Source of the DNA: Ochromonas danica
Lineage: Eukaryota > Sar > Chrysophyceae > Chromulinales > Chromulinaceae
NCBI GenBank assembly: GCA_015146655.1
Contig: VKHL01000050.1
Span: 1 to 64,000, forward strand
DNA length: 64,000 bases
Reading direction: 5' to 3'
Made by a program: the position numbers and the translations under genes. The notes beneath the pieces are model-generated. The model did not search any database. It saw only the letters and a program-made list of their open reading frames with translations, and was not told the origin of the DNA. This document shows positions 11,567 through 19,912 of the stretch, one piece after another; position 1 is the stretch's first letter, and each line of letters starts with the position of its first letter.

Positions 11567-11841
11567 TCATCTGGACCGAGTTGAGAATATAAATTGGAAC
11601 GATATCAGCAACTGACTGGCAGGGACCATGTGACGTGAAGGGGTCGACTGCAGAGACGAAGAGATACCCAGGGCTATATCACCTGTGAGAAGTGAGGCTT
11701 TGCATCCAGTTGGTAAACACCCGAAATCTTCCATGCCGAGACCGCCTCAGCACCATCCAGATTCAGCCACAACATCATCTGGTGGTGCGTTAACTTGACA
11801 CTATCGCCATTCTCAACGCAAACAGGGAGGGTTAGGAGAGT
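11567..11841 (-). CDS. Possible two-exon coding fragment
   Basis: On the minus strand 11693-11841 is open and protein-like (GDSVKLTHHQMMLWLNLDG, AEAVSAWKISGVYQLDAKP). It is bounded by an AG at its 5' side and CAG|GTGATA at its 3' side. An acceptor at 11648-11649 would join it in phase to 11567-11647, which ends in TGA. It could be the 3' part of the gene whose first exon is 12034-12540, but no junction I tried keeps the frame. The length is within what chance allows. Confidence 0.2.
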
Positions 11842-12033
11842 CTATTGTTCGATGGATTATTTAATAGATTTCATCTTAAACATCGACAGATTAGGTGGAA
11901 TCGAATGCGTTGCCCTATTTGTACCACTCATAAGACATGTCGAAACATGCTAAACTCAAAACTCATTTTCTTCAAATTACCTCTTACTCTTGATGCTTGA
12001 TATTACTAGCACCACCAACATATCATCCATCCA

Positions 12034-12540
12034 TCATAGCAAACCTGCGTGCTCCATGGAAGTCCAGCCTAAAAACAAAGCACAATCACTGAGTGCTTCA
12101 TAGGCTTCTTCGTCTCCTTGCCGCTTGTAAAAGATCAGCATTTCTTCTATTGTCATGGTACCATGGACATGTTTCCACATGTTGGACTTGAGATCCTCAA
12201 TGGAGATTTCGAGGTATGGATGTTCCTCAACGAACTGTTTTGCCTTGGTCTTGATCTCCAAACGTTGTTCCTCGGTCAATTCTAGCCAAGCTGCAGGTGC
12301 AAAAGGTCCGGCAAAGTCATTGGATTCTGGTTTCGAAAGAAAGCGCAGAAGATATTTGTAGGAGATTATGCAGAATGGTTTTTTGTGACACTGAGGGAAG
12401 ATTGCTTCACGCGCAGCCTTATCGGCTTTGATGGCCATTCGTCTCATGAGTTCGGGTTGAATCAACTCATCCAGGCGAGCTTCAACGGATGAGATTTCAA
12501 ATATCACCTCATGTTGCTGCCTTTTCAGTTCTTTTTCCAT
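12034..12540 (-). CDS. Hypothetical 168-aa protein
   Basis: An open frame from ATG at 12540 (MEKELKRQQHEVIFEISSVE) with coding-like composition. The N-terminus is a charged, probably coiled helix; the rest is soluble and mixed (PAAWLELTEEQRLEIKTKAK, EEHPYLEISIEDLKSNMWK). No signal peptide, membrane span or known motif is visible. The frame ends in EHAGLL, but CACGCAG|GTTTGC just before the stop could also be a splice donor, so the true C-terminus may lie further left. I do not recognise it. It is transcribed away from the EHD gene and shares a 366-bp divergent spacer with it. Confidence 0.5.
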   Translation of the reverse strand: MEKELKRQQHEVIFEISSVEARLDELIQPELMRRMAIKADKAAREAIFPQCHKKPFCIISYKYLLRFLSKPESNDFAGPFAPAAWLELTEEQRLEIKTKAKQFVEEHPYLEISIEDLKSNMWKHVHGTMTIEEMLIFYKRQGDEEAYEALSDCALFLGWTSMEHAGLL

Positions 12541-12906
12541 GTGTTGATGTTGTTCTTTTCTATCTTCAATTTTGTTTAAAATAGTAGTATTCGATATACT
12601 GGCAGATACTTACACTGTAAAACCACACTTTCTGAGTGCGGAAAGATTGCAAAGGATGTGATAGACTATTGATTGACTGACAGAGGCTGTTATTAGTTAT
12701 TGGTTACCAAGCAGAGGAATGGATTCTCCTGACAGTCCCACAAACTGCTGCTGTTTAGAAACACCAAGCCAAAAACAGTTTCTCTCTATCTCTCTCACCA
12801 CTGCTGGCCCTTAGCCCAGCTGGCTCTGGTCAACAAGGCAAATCCTTCCCAATCTCATCCCAAACAGTTCGGATTGGACTATAAAGGATTAGTATAAAAG
12901 ATCAAA
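12541..12906. promoter_or_regulatory. Divergent spacer, with TATA-like sites before EHD
   Basis: 366 bp between head-to-head genes. TATAAAGG (about 12880) and TATAAAAG (about 12893) lie just before the EHD ATG, too close to be an ordinary TATA box unless the leader is very short. GAGTGCGGAAAG at about 12630 resembles GTGCGGAAG sequences upstream of other genes here (44950, 63245). Confidence 0.35.
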
Positions 12907-14499
12907 ATGGCTAGTTTTGAACGTGATGCTGCAACATTACGAGTAATAGAAGAATTAAAGCGATTGTACAAGACAAAGATCCTTCCTTTAGAACAACTTT
13001 ATCGCTTTGATATCTTTCATTCGCCTTATCTCACAGATGCGGAATTTGATGCTAAACCTCAAGTCATGTTACTAGGACAATATTCAGTTGGAAAGACAAC
13101 CTTTATCCGCTATCTGTTAGGAGCAGATTTTCCTGGTCAACGCATTGGTCCAGAGCCCACGACAGATCGATTTACTGCAATTTTTGATGGACCTGATACA
13201 CGTGTTATTCCTGGTAATGCACTTGCTGTCTCAAGAGATATGCCTTATCGTGGATTAGAGCGCTTTGGTGTGGCTTTTCTCAATCGATTCGAAGGAGCAC
13301 AACTTCCTAATCCAGTTTTGCGTAATATTACTCTGATTGATACTCCAGGTGTCTTAAGTGGAGAGAAGCAACGTGTTGCACGTGGATATGACTTTTGTGA
13401 AGTGTGCTCATGGTTTGCTCAAAGAGTCGATCTCATCATTCTCTTGTTTGATGCACATAAACTGGATATTTCCGATGAATTCAAAAATGCCATCGAAAGT
13501 TTGAAAGGACAAGATGATAAGATCCGTTGTATCTTGAATAAAGCTGACCAAGTTGATCGACAGAAGCTAATGCGTGTCTATGGTGCGTTAATGTGGTCTC
13601 TGGGTAAGGTCATTAAGTCACCTGAAGTCTTGCGTGTCTATGTTGGATCCTTTTGGGATCAACCATTGATGTACACTGACAATACCGAGCTCTTTGAAAT
13701 GGAAGAGAAAGACCTTATGAATGATCTCAAGGACCTACCCCGCAACAGTGCTGTGAGGAAGATTAACGAGTTGGTAAAACGTGTGCGCATCTGCAAAGTT
13801 CATGCTTATATCATTGGACATCTCAAGGAGCAGATGCCCATGCTGATGGGTCATGCTAAAAAGCAAGCACAATTGATTGAAACGCTCCCTGCTGTCTTCC
13901 GTTCTGTGATGAAGAAGTATAATCTTGCCCCTGGAGACTTCCCGGACATCGCCGACTACAAGTCTCGCTTGGCAGAACAGGATTTCACCAAATTTAATGT
14001 CCTCAAACCAAAGGCAATCGAAGAGGCTGAGACTGTTCTTTCGGTTGATTTCCCTCGTCTCATGGAGGCTCTTCCTCGCTCTTATGATACTGACTATGCA
14101 CCCAAGCCAATCACTATGGCAGAGCCGTCGACTGCTCCTAATGGAGATGATGGAGCTGAAGGCAATCCTTTTGGCGCACAAGAGGATGCAAATCCTTTTG
14201 GTGGCGATGGTAAGGATGAGTGGATTCTTGCAGAGTATGTCAGTCTCTACAACCCACAATTCCAGTCTGTGGCCACCAATGGGCTGGTCTCGGGTGCTGC
14301 AGCGCGCAATGTCTTGGGATCAAGTGGTTTGCCAACTGCCAGTTTGCGCAAGATTTGGGACCTTTCTGATATTGATAAGGATGGTCAACTAGATCAAACC
14401 GAGTTTGTTTTAGCCATGTTCCTCATTGATATGGTGAAGAAAGGTCATGCTGTTCCAGAGCGGTTGGATGACGAGATGGTGCCACCATCCAAGCGCTGA
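12907..14499 (+). CDS. EHD: EH-domain-containing (EHD/RME-1) dynamin-like ATPase
   Basis: A single exon of 530 aa, the standard EHD length. The P-loop GQYSVGKT is at residues 57-64, DTPG is near 145 and the NKAD motif (ILNKADQVD) near 210. The helical middle region typical of EHDs follows, and a C-terminal EH domain (about 437-530) contains an EF-hand loop DIDKDGQLDQTE. A linker with two NPF motifs (GNPFGAQ, ANPFGG) precedes the EH domain. NPF is the ligand of EH domains, so intra- or intermolecular binding is likely, as known for EHD2. EHD proteins assemble on membranes and remodel endosomal tubules or ciliary vesicles. No introns, unlike most neighbours. It converges on the glycosyltransferase gene, 141 bp away. 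Confidence 0.95.
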   Translation: MASFERDAATLRVIEELKRLYKTKILPLEQLYRFDIFHSPYLTDAEFDAKPQVMLLGQYSVGKTTFIRYLLGADFPGQRIGPEPTTDRFTAIFDGPDTRVIPGNALAVSRDMPYRGLERFGVAFLNRFEGAQLPNPVLRNITLIDTPGVLSGEKQRVARGYDFCEVCSWFAQRVDLIILLFDAHKLDISDEFKNAIESLKGQDDKIRCILNKADQVDRQKLMRVYGALMWSLGKVIKSPEVLRVYVGSFWDQPLMYTDNTELFEMEEKDLMNDLKDLPRNSAVRKINELVKRVRICKVHAYIIGHLKEQMPMLMGHAKKQAQLIETLPAVFRSVMKKYNLAPGDFPDIADYKSRLAEQDFTKFNVLKPKAIEEAETVLSVDFPRLMEALPRSYDTDYAPKPITMAEPSTAPNGDDGAEGNPFGAQEDANPFGGDGKDEWILAEYVSLYNPQFQSVATNGLVSGAAARNVLGSSGLPTASLRKIWDLSDIDKDGQLDQTEFVLAMFLIDMVKKGHAVPERLDDEMVPPSKR

Positions 14500-14640
14500 G
14501 GAGAATATAGTTAATTTATTAATCACTCAATTTATGCTAGCGCAAAAGGAATTTTGTATGGTTTATCATCTATCGATTATGTAGTTGTTACATGCTCTCA
14601 GTGATAAACAAGCAACTCTAAAGAATCATGTGCAACTGTG

Positions 14641-16169
14641 TTATTCCCATGAGCTCACCATAACACATGCACAGTTATTGAACCAATCCTCCGCTGATCG
14701 GCTCTTGTTTACTCTTTCAGGAAAACCTCTCCACGAACAAGTCGTGTTGAAGGGTTTAGGTGCTCCATGGCAAAGATGATCGAAGTCCGCTGTATATAAA
14801 CAAATGACACGTGTTAGACTGACAATAGCAAAGAAGAGGAAGAAAGTGATAAGAAGTCATCTTACGCCCCACAAGTTCATAATAACGTCGCTTTGCATAA
14901 CCATGATAACCCACATAATCCCACCCTTGCAATCGATCACCTTCAACTTGCTCTGCAAATGCTCCAGGAACTAAATCAAACAGTCAATACAAGGTTATTC
15001 ATCACAAAGTGGACAGACAATAAGGTAATGAACTAGTTAGTATATTGAATACCATCTGCTTGTCGATGTCCTAGCCAATTGCCTCGATGTCGATCAGAAT
15101 GTATCTTCCCATCCACTTCAGGCCAATATTGCAACCCAGGCATGGGACCATTTGCCCAGAGAAGTGGTCGTAAAGCAACTGTTTGGGGAAAGACAACACG
15201 TGCATAATTGAAATACAGCTCATATTCACTTAATGTACTGCCTGCCCCACAAATCCCTTCCCGTGGAGCTTTACATGTCATTTCCAAAGCACTTTGATTT
15301 AATAGTACTTTCCAGAAAGGTAGACCACCATGAAGATGTTCTGCTGTGAGAGTCAAGTTCTCCAAGACTTCCTTCACTATTACCATATGATGACAAATAC
15401 CAGAACGAAATACTTTTTGTTCAGGAAGAAGATCAACTCCTGCAATTCTCTTTAATGTTGCCATATATGGTGGATGGTATTGACTAGAGGAGACATAGTT
15501 ATATCTTCTCATTGTATTCCCACCATGACCACCACTACCACTACTATGACTAATATCACTTTCATTAATAAAAGTAATATTACGAAACCAGATCACATCA
15601 GAATCCAATAAAACAAAGTCATCTAAGGATAAGATTTGTCCAGCATAAAGTTTAAATAATTGTTGCATAAACCAATGTGATCGTGCCCATGCCGTTTTTT
15701 CAAATGGTGTATGACCTGTAATAGGATAAATGCCTTTCTCTCTAACGGCATCAATCATAGCGTCGGAGACATTCCCAGCATGGAAAGGAAATCGTTCTTC
15801 ACGTACAAATTCTAAACGATTTGATGGAATATGTTTAAACTTACTTTCTAATTCTTTAACATTTGGTGTGATAATATAGAATTTATCAACTTCATACATA
15901 TATTTCATAGCTGATAGAAGAGATTTCTCAAAGACACGTAAGTCTTTCCATGTTGTTAACATGACTGCTGAGAGACGACGAGGATGATGTGTTGTTTGTT
16001 GAGATACTACAGGGTGTGTGTCATTATTCTTCAATGACAAAACCTGCTGTTGGTTATCATGTTGTTGAGGTTGTTGTGGAGGAAGAACAGGTTGTCCACA
16101 AGAAGAAAGAAAAAGACAGAATAGCAACAGAAAGAGTAAAATTATCCATCGCTCTATTAACCTCAACAT
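14641..16169 (-). CDS. Putative type II membrane glycosyltransferase (DSD motif)
   Basis: Three exons: 15053-16169, 14866-14970 and 14641-14789, giving 456 aa with matching phases. An N-terminal signal anchor (IILLFLLLFCLFLSS) is followed by a low-complexity Gln/His stem. The catalytic region has LSAVMLTTWKDLRVFEKSL and YEVDKFYIITPNVKELE. It then has DDFVLLDSDVIWFRN, with the DSD metal-binding motif of nucleotide-sugar transferases, and RSGICHHMVIVKEVL. The pattern resembles the bacterial and algal DUF6492-type glycosyltransferases, but the exact family and sugar are uncertain. A Golgi-lumenal location is likely from the topology. The C-terminal exons (GWDYVGYHGYAKRRYYEL; DFDHLCHGAPKPFN) do not match anything I know. 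Confidence 0.75.
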
Positions 16170-16645
16170 CTTTGCCTATCCCGCTATCGATCATGAAACG
16201 ATGAAATCGGAAATCAATTCACTCCTATCAAACCCGTTCCTGCGCAATAACAATACCTCCGACCCACTGTCAATACTATCATTTTATTATTACAGTACAG
16301 ATTAACCCCGCAACATGTGATAGGAATGACTAATAATAGTAAACATATATATAAACTAATGCATACAGAATCCGAGGGACAGTATAACATCTCTCCTATA
16401 CTGTACACTTCCTGTGGACGAGACATTCCTTCCTTCACAAACCTACAGCAAGAAGAAAAGGGATTCCAAAAATAGTGATTAGATTTACAACCATCACCGA
16501 ACCTAATTCAACGATTCAATATCAATGAAACTAGGAGAACTGAGAGAAAATCGAACAATGCGTTAATTGATTCAATCAAGCAGAAGCAACTAAAGCATAA
16601 CCTATGGATTAAATCATGAGAACATAGTAATTTATGCGATTTCTC
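16170..16645. other. 476-bp spacer, nothing recognised
   Basis: AT-rich DNA between two minus-strand genes, with no convincing frame, repeat or RNA gene. It should hold the glycosyltransferase promoter next to 16169 and the 3' flank of that gene's neighbour. Confidence 0.4.
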
Positions 16646-17895
16646 TTATTTAGCATTTGATTTCGGAGATTGTGCTTGCTGTTGTAATTCCTGTTGTGCC
16701 CTTTGCTCACGAATAAAGCTGCTAGACAAGATTGCAGCGTCGGCACGATTAAGCACCACTATCTTCATGGGCGAGAACCCTCTCTCATGGCGAATAGAGT
16801 TTATCTGAAAGGCTCCAAGAATCGTCTCAGAAGAAACAATCAATGCCTGTAAATGAGGATCAGTAATCGCAGGTCCGTAGGGTTCATGAAGTTGAGCGAT
16901 CCGAAGAGAGAGATTTGGTTTGATCTCTACAAGATACTTTCGCACAGAATCCACACGATCCTCATAGCTGTTAATAAAATCAGCATTTGCTTTATGAACA
17001 AGCATCGTATCGTTAGTAATCCCAATGGTCAATGTATCTCTGCACAGTGCAGCAGCAAACATTAAGAGTTTTCTATGACCATTGTGTAAATTGTCAAAAC
17101 TTCCTCCCACTGCTACATAGTCATAGATAGGGAAAGCTTGTAAATCACATTGAAAATGACTATCAATAAACAACAATCGATCTTCATTATCTTTTAATCC
17201 TTGATCAAATGGTGTAACAAAGGTTTGAGTATCCACGACTTCTACCACTTTCTGTTGATCTTCTGCTGGTGTTTGCTGTTGTAGAGATTTGTGATATTCT
17301 GGTCGAAAAGTGTAAATCTGTTTAACATCTGCTCTAGATAACACCTCTTGAGAAGAAATGAGACCAGGGATAGAGTTAGAGAGGACAACACAATCCAAAT
17401 CCAAGCATTTCTTCAAGGCTGCTTCATTCCAGGCCTTGGAGTAAAGATCAGCAATATAGGCACCCACAGCATAAGCTGGAGAGTTCTCAGTATCCACTAT
17501 ACTGAAATAATAACGTCTTGGTTCATCTAATAGAGTGTATAAGAATGTTAAAAAGTGACGCAAATAACAGACGCAGACAGGGGAATGACTTAGATAGAGG
17601 ATGAAGAAGACTTACTGACAATAATCTTGGATAGCACCACGTCATTCTTCAATCTTAACAACTCCTTGGTACCAGGGAAGCGAAGTTCAACAAGGACCGT
17701 CTCAGAAGGTGAAGAAGAAGAAGATGTGGCCAGAGAGAGTTTGTTTGAACGATGGCGATGTAGAATGCGAGGAGAAGGAGGCGGAGACAAGGCTAATGCC
17801 TGTAATTTATTATTACGGCGAAGAGAAAAGAATATCGTTGCTGCAAATAAGAAGCAAGACGTGTGGAATTGATTGAAGAACAGAGTGTCCCACAT
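16646..17895 (-). CDS. Pantetheine-phosphate adenylyltransferase-like protein (CoA synthesis)
   Basis: Two exons: 17616-17895 and 16646-17526, giving 386 aa. The nucleotidyltransferase domain begins near residue 230 with YVAVGGSFDNLHNGHRKLL, carrying the HxGH signature (HNGH at 241-244), and ends with AILSSSFIREQ (the ISSTxIR-type motif). These are hallmarks of PPAT (CoaD and the PPAT half of eukaryotic COASY). It adds AMP to 4'-phosphopantetheine. No dephospho-CoA kinase domain follows, so it is monofunctional here. The N-terminal 230 residues include a hydrophobic segment (CFLFAATIFFSL), a Ser-rich stretch and a region resembling the N-terminal extension of eukaryotic COASY. The C-terminus is a Gln-rich tail. 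Confidence 0.85.
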
Positions 17896-18044
17896 GATTT
17901 CTTTTCTTTCTTGTCAAACAAAACAGTTGATTTTCTCCTGCCATCTGGGAGGGTGTGAGTAATAACTCAATAATTCAGATATTCTAATAGTTAAAAGTGG
18001 ACTTATAGTAATCGTGAAAACCATTTATCAATTATCATCAATCC

Positions 18045-19709
18045 ATGTTAGCCATAAGGTCTATCCTTTCTCCCTTGAGGGGATCTATTTGGACTAGAGT
18101 TAGGAAGGTTAGACTCTCTTCAATCACTCAACTCTATCAGGAGAAGGTTTCTTCTGGACTACTTGAGAATGATGATCATCAAAAGAAGATCATTCGACTA
18201 TTAGACAAATTGAAATCTAACATTGAAATCTTTCCTTTCCATGAATTCCATATTGAAGAAAAGGTCAAAGGAGTAGTTGTAAATGGGAAAGAAAGACTTT
18301 CATCTGTGTCAGACGTGGTCACATCTAAACCAGCAGGTCAAATCCCACACCCCACACAATCTGCTGGTCCGTCTGCTGCTATTGAGAATGACACCCCACT
18401 ACAACAACATCAGCATCAACATCCTCGCTTACGTGGGATTTATCTCTATGGATCAGTTGGTGCTGGGAAGACTATGATGATGGACCTGTTCTTCTCTTCT
18501 TGTCAAATTGATAAGAAACGTCGAGTGCATTTCCATCAATTCATGTTAGAAGTCCATCGAAGAATCCATGCACATAAGCAAAGTCTACTTCAACAACAAG
18601 GGAAGTCTCGTCATATCTCTCTAACAAAACATGAAGACTCTATTGCCTATGTTGGACGAGAAATTGCCCGAGAAGCACATTTACTGTGTTTTGATGAATT
18701 TCAAGTCTTTGATATTTGTGATGCTGTTATACTGACACGATTATTTAACACGATTTGGAGTCAAGGTACTGTGGTCTTCGCTACATCAAATCGTCCTCCA
18801 CAAGAACTTTATGCTAATGGACTCAATCGTCATGATTTCTTACCTTTCATTGATCGTCTAGCAAATGAATGTATTGTACGAGCATTAGATAGTGGTGTTG
18901 ACTATCGTACTGTAAAAGCAGGCTCTTCTACGACTTTGCAACCTACTTATTATACTCCTTGTAATGAGACTAGTAATGTGTTGTTAAGACAGAGATATGA
19001 GAGTGATCTACGTGACTGGATAGAGAATTGCCCCACACTGTCCAGTACCTCTTCCGTAGAGATAGATGTTGGAAATGTCACTACCAAACAATCCTCTTCT
19101 AAAGTATGGGTTGAACTCACTGGTGGTAGAGGGATTCATCTTTTAGCTGCAGATGTTGCCCAAGGGTTCTGTCTGGTTGACTTTGTCACTCTTTGTGAAG
19201 AAGATCGTGGAGCAGCAGACTATCATGCTCTATCACAAATCTTCCATTCCATTTATCTACAAGGTGTGACATATCAGTCTAAAGTGTTTCATAATCAAGC
19301 GCGTCGTTTTATTACCTTAATTGATGAGTTATATAATGCACATGTGCGATTGATCTGGGTAGCTGATGCGGAACCATGGAAACTCTTTATCAATGAGCCT
19401 TTGTCGTCTAGTGAGAATAGTCAAGAGGAATCAAATAGTGTGGAAGCGCCTCTTACAATCGATTCAGGTGCTGTCCAGTCCTTTCAACGGTCATATGAAC
19501 ATCGCCCAGTTAATCTAAAAGTGCGAGAAGAAAAGAACAATCTGGGACAACAAGAGGAAATCAGTGTCGTTGTTGGACAACTTGCAGCTGTGCAAGAATT
19601 AGATTTTGCCTTTCAACGAGCTGCATCTCGTCTAATAGAAATGACCAGTGATGACTATCATACACAATGGGAGGAACTTCAAAGCAAAAGACGTGGTGGC
19701 TACTGTTAA
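18045..19709 (+). CDS. AFG1: AFG1/LACE1-type mitochondrial AAA ATPase
   Basis: A single exon of 554 aa. The N-terminus is rich in Arg/Ser without acids (MLAIRSILSPLRGSIWTRVR), as in mitochondrial presequences. Walker A GSVGAGKT is near residue 136 and Walker B LLCFDEFQVFD near 217. The family-specific blocks RGIYLYGSVG, VHFHQFMLEVHRRIH, TVVFATSNRPPQELYANGLNR, FLPFIDRL and SKVFHNQARRFITLIDELY are all present. AFG1 (bacterial ZapE) helps degrade mitochondrially encoded respiratory subunits. Relative to yeast there is an insertion of about 45 residues before Walker A, and a long loop with Ser/Thr between the last strand and the C-terminus. It is divergent from the PPAT gene, 149 bp apart. Confidence 0.92.
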   Translation: MLAIRSILSPLRGSIWTRVRKVRLSSITQLYQEKVSSGLLENDDHQKKIIRLLDKLKSNIEIFPFHEFHIEEKVKGVVVNGKERLSSVSDVVTSKPAGQIPHPTQSAGPSAAIENDTPLQQHQHQHPRLRGIYLYGSVGAGKTMMMDLFFSSCQIDKKRRVHFHQFMLEVHRRIHAHKQSLLQQQGKSRHISLTKHEDSIAYVGREIAREAHLLCFDEFQVFDICDAVILTRLFNTIWSQGTVVFATSNRPPQELYANGLNRHDFLPFIDRLANECIVRALDSGVDYRTVKAGSSTTLQPTYYTPCNETSNVLLRQRYESDLRDWIENCPTLSSTSSVEIDVGNVTTKQSSSKVWVELTGGRGIHLLAADVAQGFCLVDFVTLCEEDRGAADYHALSQIFHSIYLQGVTYQSKVFHNQARRFITLIDELYNAHVRLIWVADAEPWKLFINEPLSSSENSQEESNSVEAPLTIDSGAVQSFQRSYEHRPVNLKVREEKNNLGQQEEISVVVGQLAAVQELDFAFQRAASRLIEMTSDDYHTQWEELQSKRRGGYC

Positions 19710-19912
19710 TACTCGTAGTACCATAGCCACCACTGCTGCAACTACTACCGCGACGACTACTACCGTACCATGTGTTTGCTAATAACCTACTATCTGATTA
19801 ATTTCATAACCATCATCATACAATAGACCAATGAGTTATTTAAATTCATTGCTAATTATACAGTCTACACTTCCACTAATAACTACAGCACTAATATTTG
19901 GATAGGGAAAAT

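Larger units (their letters stand above)
11334..12033. other. 700-bp spacer between MAK16 and a hypothetical gene
   Basis: It contains the MAK16 upstream region on its left side, with the palindrome described separately, and a possible pair of minus-strand exons at 11567-11841. The remainder (about 11850-12033) is AT-rich and shows nothing I can name. Confidence 0.4.
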
